Shown piece after piece: positions 1-7,911 of a stretch of 12,452 nucleotides of DNA. The notes below the pieces were generated by a model that was not told the DNA's origin, did no database searches, and saw only the letters and a program-made list of their open reading frames with translations. The stretch is from Verrucomicrobia subdivision 6 bacterium BACL9 MAG-120507-bin52 (GTDB lineage: Bacteria > Verrucomicrobiota > Verrucomicrobiia > Methylacidiphilales > Verrucolacustridaceae): positions 1 through 12,452 of the forward strand of contig LIBO01000012.1 of assembly GCA_001438005.1 (NCBI GenBank). The letters run 5' to 3'. Each line of letters starts with the position of its first letter. Position 1 is the first letter of the stretch. The position numbers were made by a program, and so were the translations under genes.

Positions 1-2666
1 GGATCGGCATCCCCCGTCAGATTCGCTGAGCAAACCAGAAGGCGACCCTGGCCAACCTTGACCTCGAAGATGAGGCCGAGTTTTTGGTTGCGGGAGAAGG
101 CGTCGATCGTCTGCACGATGGGTTGGATCCGCTTGACCTGGTCTAGGACGACCGAGCCGGCGCAGGGGGTGAGAAGGCTCCACCATTGCCAGTTGCAATA
201 CTCCTCCGTGGGAAAATCGGCCAAGGCGGGATGCTTGTTCTGAATGAGAAGTCCCATGGTGCCGGCCTGGTTGGTGAAGTAGACAGGACTCCAAAAGGCC
301 GGAAGAAAAGAGGTGTCCTGTCGTTGGCTGATCGAGCCTTGGGTGGGCAGAAAGAGAACCGTGCCGCCTTTGGCCAGCGAGGATTGAGCCTCGTTGAGAG
401 AGGAGGTGACGTGAACGTTAGGGCAATCAACCTTAGGCTGAGCTGGGACGATCCAGATTTTCCAAGAGTTTAAGGCACAGGTCTCCGGGGCGCTGACTCG
501 GATGGTGGCCTCGGTCGGTTGGGTAACGGAAGAGAGAGAGGCCGTCAGGGTTCCGGAGGGGATGGCGGCGCCGAGGGGGAGGTTGATGGGTCCCAATCTT
601 CCCTCCCCGATTAACTTCCCATCCGAAGCTTTGATCTCCCATTGGGGAGAGACATTGGGGATCGGTTTTTCCAGGAAATTGACGAACTCAAGTTTCGCCG
701 AAAGGGTTTCATCCGAGGTGTAGACGCGTTTGGGAAGTCGGAGGAGAGGAACGATGGGGGAGCAGGCTTCGCGGAACGGGGCGGGCTCGGCAAATCCCTT
801 GGGATCCCAGAACGAGTCGAGCAGTCCGACGTGGGCGGTGCCTTGGCCGGGGTAGTCGTGCAGGTCGAGGAGTTGGTACCCAGCAAGGGGAGTGCTGCGA
901 AGGGCAAGTTCCAGCTCCTGCTTGTAGAGCTCGACACAAAATTTTCCTGAAGCTCGGGTGAAGTCGGTCGCCTGGGAGAGGAGTCCGTTCTTTTTCAGAT
1001 CGTTCCGGATGGCTTCGAGATTGATTGGGCGAAGGACGCCGGTGTACTTGGGGATTTCCGCCAGATTCGGAAAAGCGTTCCACTGGCCGATCTCGTGCGT
1101 GAGGAGAGGAAGGGGGGAGCGCTGCAAAGTTTTGCTGAGATCAGCCGAGGTGTTGGGCGATTCAGCTAAAAAAGTCTGCCCTCGCAAACCATCTTTTTCT
1201 TTTTTATTCCAGAAGGCGCGCTCGACCAAGAAGTCATCGATGAGCGGGGGCAGGTTGGGTTCGCCCAATTTCGCAGGGGCATCCAGGATCCAGAGACGGT
1301 TTGAGGTCATGGTGTAAAGGCGAGAGGGATCGGTTTTCTTTAAATCGGCCAAAAGGCCCTGCAAAAACCGGTAATTTCCCTGAAGTTCGTTACCTAAGCA
1401 GAAAAGGACCATCGAAGGGTGGTTTCGATACGCTTCGAGTAGGCGGGAGGCTTCCGACCGAACCCACTTCACGCGATTGTCATCGCCTGGGGCGTCCAAT
1501 TTCCCAGTCCAGAGAGGGAGCTCGGGTTGAAGGTAGATTCCCTCCTCGTCGGCGGCGGTGAAGCACGCTTCGGGGGGGCAGTAGGAGTGGAAGCGCATAT
1601 GATTGAGACCCCACTGCTTCAAAATTTTAAAGATCCGGCGCCAACCTTCGACCTCCATCGGGGGATAACCAGTCAGCGGAAAAGAGCAGCCCTCGTGGGT
1701 GCCACGAAAAAAGATGGGGAGATCGTTGAGAGTGATGCCCATCCCCGAGCGGGCAATCTTTCGCAGTCCAAAAGAGAGTTTCCGTGTGTCTTGGCCGTTT
1801 TCCGATTGTAAGGTCAGGCTCAGCGGGTGGAGATTGGGATGGAACTCGCTCCAGACGGGAAGTTTTCCGGCAAAATCAAGGGGTTGTGTGATCGCGCCTC
1901 CTTGAGCATCCCATTTCACTGGAACCGACTTTTCGGATGGGTTATTGCCGCTGAAGACCCGGAGCAAGAGATTTCCCGAGCCTGCTTTTCCGGTGCGGTT
2001 GCCGATCCGGATTTCCACGGAGGGATTGGCGGGATCCGGATTGAGATGAACTTGATCGATCCAAACGAGGGGAGTGGCGCGAAGCTCGATTTTTCCGATG
2101 ACACCATTCCAGATCGACTGGGTGTCCTCGATGTAGGCGTGGGAACGGCCGACATCGAACTGCTGGCGGTTGTCGATCCGTAGAAGAAGATCGTGTTTTC
2201 CGGGGGTGATGGAGGAGAGATCGAACTCGTGCGGGGTGCTGAGTGAGTTTTGGGTTCCAATCTCCTTTCCGTCCAACCAGAGGCGACTTTCCCAAATGAC
2301 TCGCTCTAAGAAAAGAGTGATGCGTTTTTTCTCCCACTCTTTCGGAATCTCGATGGTCCGACGATACCAGGCGGGTCCGATGTAGGAGTATTTGCGAACC
2401 AAACCGGCTAACCCGGCTTTACTGATTTCTGGTTCGGCGCGGCAGGGTGTGCCGAGTCGTGCTTGATCGGTGGTTCCTGGAAGAGTGATGGATTGATCGA
2501 AATGGGTCTGGGGGTCGAGCCAGTTTTGGGATAGGCCAAGGCCTTTGGGGTCGAGACGGATCTGCCAAGTGCCGGCGAGCGATTGTGCCTCGGCTGCACG
2601 GGTAAACGAGGGTAAGGCCGAGAGGACGAGAATTAATGAGGATCCCAGAAAGCAGGTACGTTTCAT
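1..2666 (-). CDS. Secreted glycoside hydrolase family 2 enzyme (beta-galactosidase/beta-glucuronidase-like), C-terminus cut by window edge
   Basis: The minus strand is open without a stop from an ATG at 2666 to base 1, giving 888 codons. The N-terminus is a Sec signal peptide (MKRTCFLGSSLILVLSAL..., cleavage near residue 24). Next come a GH2 sugar-binding sandwich (about 25-205, ending in the family motif SIWNGVIGKIEL), an Ig-like domain (about 205-305) and a TIM barrel (about 305-640) with GLNHMRFHSYCPPEA. The likely acid/base is Glu427 in LGNEL and the likely nucleophile is Glu525 in THEIGQW. A further sandwich starts near 648. The last part, with an aromatic NWQWW segment around 825-829, resembles the C-terminal domain common in this GH2 subgroup. 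The GH2 family hydrolyses beta-linked galactosides, glucuronides, mannosides and relatives; the true substrate cannot be read here. The enzyme is probably periplasmic or secreted. It is divergent from the fucosidase operon. No Shine-Dalgarno site precedes the ATG. Confidence 0.9.
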   Translation of the reverse strand, partial: MKRTCFLGSSLILVLSALPSFTRAAEAQSLAGTWQIRLDPKGLGLSQNWLDPQTHFDQSITLPGTTDQARLGTPCRAEPEISKAGLAGLVRKYSYIGPAWYRRTIEIPKEWEKKRITLFLERVIWESRLWLDGKEIGTQNSLSTPHEFDLSSITPGKHDLLLRIDNRQQFDVGRSHAYIEDTQSIWNGVIGKIELRATPLVWIDQVHLNPDPANPSVEIRIGNRTGKAGSGNLLLRVFSGNNPSEKSVPVKWDAQGGAITQPLDFAGKLPVWSEFHPNLHPLSLTLQSENGQDTRKLSFGLRKIARSGMGITLNDLPIFFRGTHEGCSFPLTGYPPMEVEGWRRIFKILKQWGLNHMRFHSYCPPEACFTAADEEGIYLQPELPLWTGKLDAPGDDNRVKWVRSEASRLLEAYRNHPSMVLFCLGNELQGNYRFLQGLLADLKKTDPSRLYTMTSNRLWILDAPAKLGEPNLPPLIDDFLVERAFWNKKEKDGLRGQTFLAESPNTSADLSKTLQRSPLPLLTHEIGQWNAFPNLAEIPKYTGVLRPINLEAIRNDLKKNGLLSQATDFTRASGKFCVELYKQELELALRSTPLAGYQLLDLHDYPGQGTAHVGLLDSFWDPKGFAEPAPFREACSPIVPLLRLPKRVYTSDETLSAKLEFVNFLEKPIPNVSPQWEIKASDGKLIGEGRLGPINLPLGAAIPSGTLTASLSSVTQPTEATIRVSAPETCALNSWKIWIVPAQPKVDCPNVHVTSSLNEAQSSLAKGGTVLFLPTQGSISQRQDTSFLPAFWSPVYFTNQAGTMGLLIQNKHPALADFPTEEYCNWQWWSLLTPCAGSVVLDQVKRIQPIVQTIDAFSRNQKLGLIFEVKVGQGRLLVCSANLTGDAD

Positions 2667-2699
2667 GAGGAAGGAACAAGGGTAGATAAACCGCAGAGA

Positions 2700-2729
2700 T
2701 GTATCGAGCATTAAACACAATCTTGTCAG
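2700..2729 (-). promoter_or_regulatory. Possible promoter for the GH2 gene
   Basis: On the minus strand CTGACA (2729-2724) lies 18 nt upstream of GATACA (2705-2700), a moderate match to a housekeeping -35/-10 pair. This would leave a leader of roughly 25-30 nt before the ATG at 2666. The same 118-bp divergent region also holds weak inverted repeats (AACCGC at 2689-2694 with GCGGTT at 2766-2771, and CGAGG at 2744-2748 with CCTCG at 2762-2766). These are short enough to be chance. The call rests on eye-matching only. Confidence 0.25.
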
Positions 2730-2770
2730 CGAAAAAACGAAGTCGAGGCTTTCAGGAATTCCCTCGCGGT

Positions 2771-2776
2771 TGTAAT
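2771..2776 (+). promoter_or_regulatory. Possible -10 box for the fucosidase-sulfatase operon, very close to the ATG
   Basis: TGTAAT matches the TATAAT consensus at five of six positions and ends 8 nt before the ATG at 2785. Transcription would then begin at about the start codon, giving a leaderless or nearly leaderless mRNA. No good -35 hexamer is visible at the usual spacing. The absence of a Shine-Dalgarno sequence fits, but the evidence is a short motif only. Confidence 0.25.
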
Positions 2777-2784
2777 GTTCAGTA

Positions 2785-5535
2785 ATGTCCACGCACGTTG
2801 TTGTTCTGGGGATTTTGTTGGCGAGCGGAGTAGGGGGTGTGGGGAAAGAGGAGGAGGGGGTCAATCTCGAGTCGTTCAATCAGCAAGGAATCATGATGTA
2901 TGGGGACCGGTCATTGGGGGGTGAGCCGTTTGCCAAGGATCCGTCGGTGGTGAAATTTAAGGGGAAGTACTGGATGTACTATTCGGTTCCTACTCACGAT
3001 GGGAACAACGGGTGGAAGATCGGAATCGCGTCGAGCCTCGACATGTTGCGCTGGAAAAAAGAGGCTCAGCTGGAGTCGGAGCATCCGAGTGAGGCGAAGG
3101 GGTTCTGCGCGCCGGCGGCACTGGTGTGGAAAGGTAAGATTCATCTATTTTATCAGAGCTATGGGAACAAGGAGAGAGATGCGATTTGTCACGCTTGGTC
3201 GGAGGACGGGATTCATTTTACCCGAGAGCCGTCCAATCCGATCTTTCGGCCTCAAGGAAAGTGGACTTGCGGCCGGGCGATTGATGCCGAGGTGGTACCG
3301 GACGGAAAGAGGATGTTGCTTTATTTTGCCACTCGGGATCCAGGATACGAAGTTCAGCTGATGGGGGTGGCGGCGGCACCGATCGACTCCGATTTTTCAC
3401 GGGGGACGTGGACCCAGTTGGTGGACGGCCCAATCTTAAAACCTGAGTTACCTTGGGAGAAGAAGTGCCTGGAAGCGGCCAGCATTCTGCGTCGGGGAAA
3501 GAAGCTGGTGATGTTTTATGCCGGTGCTTACAACAACGAGCCCCAGCAAATCGGAGTGGCCACCAGTGAGGATGGAGTGAAGTGGAAGCGCATGTCGGAT
3601 CAGCCTTTTTTGACCAATGGCAAGCCGGGGGAGTGGAATGAAAGCGAGTCGGGTCATCCAGGGATCTTTCAAGATGAGGACGGGCAGACCTTTCTGTTCT
3701 ATCAAGGAAACAGAGACGGCGGAAAATCTTGGTATCTCTCGAAGGTGAAGATTGGCTGGAAAGATGGGAAACCATTCGTGGATGAAAGAGCTCAGAGCGC
3801 CAAGCTTCCGCTATCCGCGGAGGATCCAGCTAAGAATGCCAGGCTGGTGTGGTGGCGAGAGGCGAAGTTTGGCATGTTTATTCATTGGGGGGTGTACTCG
3901 GCGTTCGGGGGAGAGTGGAAGGGGCAAAAGGTGGAAGGTTATGCGGAGCATTTGCAGCGGATCATGAAGATCAAGCGGGAGGAGTATTTGGAGAAGGTGG
4001 TGAAGCCGTTCAACCCGACCGAGTTCAGTGCGGAGGAGTGGGTCAAGACAGCCAAGGATACGGGCATGCAGTACATCGTGATCACCTCGATGCATCACGA
4101 TGGGGTGGCGATGTTTGATTCGAAAACGGACGACTACAACGTGGTCAAGACGAGCAAGTTTGGTCGTGACCCACTCAAGGAGTTGAAAGCGGCTTGCGAC
4201 AAGTACGGGGTGAAGTTGGGTTTCTACTACTCCCATGCGCAGGACTGGTCGATTTCCGGTGATCCCAGGTATCCCGAGCCGAACGGACCGGAGCGGCGCA
4301 AGGCGGTGGTGAGGAAGAAGGTTTTGCCGCAGATCAAGGAGCTAATCGAAAACTACCATCCTGCTCTCTTCTGGGGGGACACCCCGCATCATAATCCGAA
4401 GGAGCTGAACGAGCAGATTCTGGCCTATCTCCGAAAAGAGGATCCCACGCTGATTATGAATGGGCGGGTGGCCGGGGCGATTTATGGAGATTATCTGAGT
4501 ACTCCCGACCGGCCGCTCGAGTTCGGTCCGATGACCAAATCGGAGGAGCAGGATTGGGAGGCGATTCCGACGACGAACGAATCGTACGGGTACCATTCGT
4601 TAGACAAGTCCCACAAGAGCCCATCCCATTTTATCCGGTTGCTGGCGAAAGCTGCGGCCAAGGGAGGTAATCTTCTTCTCAATATTGGGCCGATGGGGAG
4701 TGGCAAGATGGCTCCGGAGGATTTATCGATTCTGCATTCGATCGGCAAGTGGTGGGAAGTAAACGGAGAGTCGATCCGTGGAACGACCCGAACCCCGTTG
4801 ATGCGACAAAGCTGGGGAGACTCCACCCTCAAGGGGAAGAATCTTTATCTGCATGTATTCGACTGGCCTTCGGACGGGAAGCTGGTGGTGGGGGGGCTGA
4901 AGGGGGAAATTGAAAAGGCCACTCTTCTGGCTGACCGGAAAACAAAATTGACCGTGAAGCGCAAGGGGATCGATGTGGAGATTGATCTTCCCCCAAGGGC
5001 GCCAGATATGGCCGACAGCGTCATTCTAGTCGAATGCAAGGCGACCCCGCAGGGTGATCCTGTTTTCCTTGTGCAGAAAAACATGCCGAATCGGTTGAGC
5101 GTTTTCTTTGCTGACCTGTTGGGTACGCAAAAGAAAGATGGGTGGAGGTTGAATAAGGGAACGGCCACCACGGCCAACGTTACGGGATGGAGACAGAGGG
5201 AGTGTGGGGTCCACTGGTCGACGCGGGTGAATCAGAAAACCTGTTTTGATGTGGTGGTGCGGTACGACGCCCCCGGGGCGGATGGAAAGAAGAAGGTGGA
5301 AACCATGGGGGGCACGATAAGTAAAAAAAGTGAGGACACCTTTGGAGGAACGTTTGTGGTGGAAATTGGAAATCAGAAACTGAAGGGGGAGGTCATTCAA
5401 CAGGGTGAAGGGGTCGAGTTGAACCTCGGTCAAGTCACGTTGGAGCGTGGCCCAGTCCAGATTCAGGTCATGACGGATACGATTACAGGCAAAGAGCTGA
5501 TGCGCCTGCAGTCGGTCACGCTGATTCCACGCTGA
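2785..5535 (+). CDS. Secreted two-module enzyme: N-terminal GH43/GH117-like five-bladed propeller fused to a GH29 alpha-L-fucosidase, with C-terminal beta-sandwich
   Basis: This 916-residue protein starts with a hydrophobic signal-like segment (about 3-20). Residues 27-345 look like a five-bladed beta-propeller of the GH32/43/62/68/117 superfold, with blade motifs such as DPSVVKFKGKYWMYYS and candidate catalytic acids Asp52, Asp167 and Glu230. Residues 350-720 are a GH29 barrel: FGMFIHWGVYS (His367), the His-His-Asp-Gly motif at 437-440, KLGFYYS, and LFWGDTP with Asp532 at the nucleophile position. Glu592 in DWEAIPTTN is a candidate acid/base, but that residue varies in GH29. A sandwich to about 750 and a carbohydrate-binding-like sandwich (755-916) follow. 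GH29 releases alpha-L-fucose with retention. Plain GH29 fucosidases are far shorter, so the propeller is a real extra module. An in-frame TAA at 2773 rules out an upstream start. The stop overlaps the sulfatase start. Whether the propeller is catalytic is unknown. Confidence 0.92.
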   Translation: MSTHVVVLGILLASGVGGVGKEEEGVNLESFNQQGIMMYGDRSLGGEPFAKDPSVVKFKGKYWMYYSVPTHDGNNGWKIGIASSLDMLRWKKEAQLESEHPSEAKGFCAPAALVWKGKIHLFYQSYGNKERDAICHAWSEDGIHFTREPSNPIFRPQGKWTCGRAIDAEVVPDGKRMLLYFATRDPGYEVQLMGVAAAPIDSDFSRGTWTQLVDGPILKPELPWEKKCLEAASILRRGKKLVMFYAGAYNNEPQQIGVATSEDGVKWKRMSDQPFLTNGKPGEWNESESGHPGIFQDEDGQTFLFYQGNRDGGKSWYLSKVKIGWKDGKPFVDERAQSAKLPLSAEDPAKNARLVWWREAKFGMFIHWGVYSAFGGEWKGQKVEGYAEHLQRIMKIKREEYLEKVVKPFNPTEFSAEEWVKTAKDTGMQYIVITSMHHDGVAMFDSKTDDYNVVKTSKFGRDPLKELKAACDKYGVKLGFYYSHAQDWSISGDPRYPEPNGPERRKAVVRKKVLPQIKELIENYHPALFWGDTPHHNPKELNEQILAYLRKEDPTLIMNGRVAGAIYGDYLSTPDRPLEFGPMTKSEEQDWEAIPTTNESYGYHSLDKSHKSPSHFIRLLAKAAAKGGNLLLNIGPMGSGKMAPEDLSILHSIGKWWEVNGESIRGTTRTPLMRQSWGDSTLKGKNLYLHVFDWPSDGKLVVGGLKGEIEKATLLADRKTKLTVKRKGIDVEIDLPPRAPDMADSVILVECKATPQGDPVFLVQKNMPNRLSVFFADLLGTQKKDGWRLNKGTATTANVTGWRQRECGVHWSTRVNQKTCFDVVVRYDAPGADGKKKVETMGGTISKKSEDTFGGTFVVEIGNQKLKGEVIQQGEGVELNLGQVTLERGPVQIQVMTDTITGKELMRLQSVTLIPR

Positions 5536-7895
5536 TGATGAATCGGGTTGGCTCGCGAATCGCCTGGAGTCTTCTCTTACTAGGGGGATGTATCTGTCTG
5601 CTGTCCTGTGCCAAGTCGCGAGGCCCCAATGTGGTGATCATTCTGGCGGACGATTTGGGTTGGAAAGATCTCGGGTGCTACGGCAGTGAATTTTATGAGA
5701 CTCCCCACCTCGACCGCTTGGCTCGGGAGGGAATGCGATTCACCGATGCCTATGCCTCCGCCTGTGTCTGTTCGCCGACCCGGGCGAGTCTTTTGACGGG
5801 AAAATCTCCCGCCCGCTTGCATCTCACCGATTGGTTGCCTGGCCGGCCTGATTCCGCTCGGCAAAAACTGCACTCTCCCAAGATGGAAACTTGTTTGGCG
5901 AGCAAGGAGAACACCTTGGCCGAGGCTTTGCAAAAGGCGGGATATGCGACCGCCAGCGTGGGGAAGTGGCATCTGGGCAAACTTTCCCAATCATGGCCGG
6001 AGCAGCACGGATTTGATTTTCAGATCGCTGGATCGGGAAAGGGAAATCCTAGTTCTTACTTTAGTCCCTACCAACTTCCCAATCTCAGTGATGGGCCGGC
6101 GGGGGAGTACCTGACGGACCGACTGACGGATGAGGCCTTGCGCTTCGTCCGACAAAACCGAGAAAAGCCCTTTCTTCTCTATCTGCCTTTTTACGCCGTT
6201 CACACCCCCTTGCAGGCAAAGGCAGCCTTGGAAAAAAAATATAAAGAAAAGGCGGCTACTTTCTCCAAAGGGAAACAAGAGGATTTTCGTAACGACCTAG
6301 GCCGAGAGGTCCGGCAGGTACAAAATCACCCCACCTATGCCGCGATGGTGGAAAATATGGATGAAAACGTTGGGCGACTGTTGGAGGAGTTAAAGACTTT
6401 GGGTTTAGAGCAAAACACGCTGGTTATTTTCACATCCGACAATGGCGGGCTTTCCACGGCGGAGGGAACGCCCACCTCGAATGTGCCCCTCCGAGCCGGG
6501 AAAGGCTGGCCTTACGAGGGAGGAGTTCGGGTGCCTCTGATTGTCCGTTGGCCGGAGGTTACGAAGGAGGGCTCGGTTTGCCATGACCCCGTAATTTCAA
6601 CCGATTTGTTCTCCACGATTTTGGCGGCAGTGGGTTTGGGAACCGATGGCTCGGAGGATCTGGATGGGGCCAATCTTTTACCTGCACTTCGGGGAGGGAA
6701 AATTCCTGAACGACCTCTATTTTGGCACTATCCGCACTACAGCAATCAGGGGGGTGCACCCCATGGAGCGGTTCGGTTGGGACAGTGGAAGTTGATCGAG
6801 TGGTCTGAAGACATGAGGGTGGAGCTTTATGATCTCAAGACGGATCTGGGCGAAAAAAAGAACCTCGCCTTCGATAAGCCAGAGTTAGTCAATTCTCTGC
6901 GCAACCGTTTGCATGAGTGGCGCCAAGAGGTGAATGCCCAGATGCCGACCGATAATCCGCTCAAGGCCAAGCTTGGAAACCCTCTGCGTGACGGCGGCTT
7001 TGCTCGCAAAGGATTTAATCTTTGGGACCCATCGATCATCCAGGTGGGGGATACCTACCACCTGTTCGCCTCGTGCTGGACCAGTGAAAACTTCAGCGCT
7101 TGGAAAAGCAGTTTCATTGTGCGGGGCACATCGAAAAATCTGCTCGGGCCTTATGCTTTTGCGGGCGAGGTTTTCCGTCCGCGCCCAGGCGACTACTTTG
7201 ATGCGGAGGGTTGTCACAACCCGAAGATCACGTTTCATAACGGAAAATACTATCTCTACTACCTTGGGATTCCGGCGTGGAAAAGCGGCGTGGCGGTGAG
7301 TGACTCGGTCGAAGGTCCGTGGGTACGCCAGAAAGATTGGTGTATCCCGGCGAATAACCCTGCGCTGTGGGTTCATCCGGACGGTTCGGTTTATGGAGTG
7401 GGTAAGGTGAAGGTCGAGAACCCGAAATACCCAGGCAGCAAAAAATTCGACGAGTTACTTCACTACATTCACGCGTTTCGCGCGAAATCGATTTTTGGTC
7501 CTTACACCATGTTACATCGGGGCAAGGACAATGCCTTGCCGAACAACTTTGAAAACGAGGATCCTTGCCTCTGGCACGATGGCACACGGTACCACATGTT
7601 GTTGACCGATCTCCATGGCTTCGCCACTGGATTCCACAAAAGCTTTGCCTACTACACCTCGCGAGATGGGATTTCCTACGAACTGGTGTCGCGCGAGCCG
7701 CTCTTTACCAATCAGATTCCGATCCGCTTTGAGGACGGGAGCGAGACAAAGTTTTTGCGTATCGAGCGGCCGAATATCTTCCTGGATAGGGACGGATCGG
7801 TGACGGCCGTATTGGCGGCCGGCTCACCCGAAAATCAGAAAGAGGGCGCGCGAATTCTCGTCTTTCCGGTGGACCGATTTGGGCAGCGCTTCTAG
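5535..7895 (+). CDS. Exported sulfatase (formylglycine type, S1 family) fused to a C-terminal GH43/GH117-like propeller
   Basis: The protein has 786 residues. The N-terminus is a signal sequence with a possible lipobox (LLSC, Cys25), suggesting a lipoprotein. Residues 30-470 are an S1 sulfatase: metal ligands Asp39-Asp40 in ADDLGW; CSPTR at 79-83 with Cys79 as the residue matured to formylglycine; SVGKWHLG with Lys144; His223 in AVHTP; SDNGG with Asp302-Asn303; and Lys323 in AGKGWPYEGG. All expected active-site residues are present, so it should hydrolyse sulfate esters, presumably on a sugar. Residues about 485-786 form a second domain with propeller motifs (LWDPSIIQVGDTYHLF, HNPKITFHNGKYYLYY, ENEDPCLWHDGTRYHML), so it is longer than a simple sulfatase. 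Its start shares a base with the upstream stop (TGATG), which points to translational coupling. A second in-frame ATG at 5538 is an alternative start. Activity needs a formylglycine-generating or anSME enzyme, not encoded here. Confidence 0.93.
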   Translation: MMNRVGSRIAWSLLLLGGCICLLSCAKSRGPNVVIILADDLGWKDLGCYGSEFYETPHLDRLAREGMRFTDAYASACVCSPTRASLLTGKSPARLHLTDWLPGRPDSARQKLHSPKMETCLASKENTLAEALQKAGYATASVGKWHLGKLSQSWPEQHGFDFQIAGSGKGNPSSYFSPYQLPNLSDGPAGEYLTDRLTDEALRFVRQNREKPFLLYLPFYAVHTPLQAKAALEKKYKEKAATFSKGKQEDFRNDLGREVRQVQNHPTYAAMVENMDENVGRLLEELKTLGLEQNTLVIFTSDNGGLSTAEGTPTSNVPLRAGKGWPYEGGVRVPLIVRWPEVTKEGSVCHDPVISTDLFSTILAAVGLGTDGSEDLDGANLLPALRGGKIPERPLFWHYPHYSNQGGAPHGAVRLGQWKLIEWSEDMRVELYDLKTDLGEKKNLAFDKPELVNSLRNRLHEWRQEVNAQMPTDNPLKAKLGNPLRDGGFARKGFNLWDPSIIQVGDTYHLFASCWTSENFSAWKSSFIVRGTSKNLLGPYAFAGEVFRPRPGDYFDAEGCHNPKITFHNGKYYLYYLGIPAWKSGVAVSDSVEGPWVRQKDWCIPANNPALWVHPDGSVYGVGKVKVENPKYPGSKKFDELLHYIHAFRAKSIFGPYTMLHRGKDNALPNNFENEDPCLWHDGTRYHMLLTDLHGFATGFHKSFAYYTSRDGISYELVSREPLFTNQIPIRFEDGSETKFLRIERPNIFLDRDGSVTAVLAAGSPENQKEGARILVFPVDRFGQRF

Positions 7896-7911
7896 ACCTA
7901 CGGCCCCAAAT

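Noticed and set aside
143..2718. Many short frames on both strands across the GH2 region, including a minus-strand one starting at 2718
   Set aside because: One uninterrupted minus-strand frame from 2666 to base 1 explains the whole region with consistent GH2 domains.
2755..2762. Palindrome GGAATTCC upstream of the fucosidase operon
   Set aside because: An 8-bp palindrome of this kind is expected by chance and has no partner or repeat nearby.
3218..4236. Minus-strand open frames inside the fucosidase gene (3218-3775, 3811-4236)
   Set aside because: They are antisense to strongly conserved propeller and GH29 motifs and carry no family features of their own.
7896..7911. Possible terminator between the convergent sulfatase and oxidoreductase genes
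   Set aside because: The gap is only 16 bp and shows no hairpin or T-tract, so any termination must occur inside the coding regions or by another mechanism.
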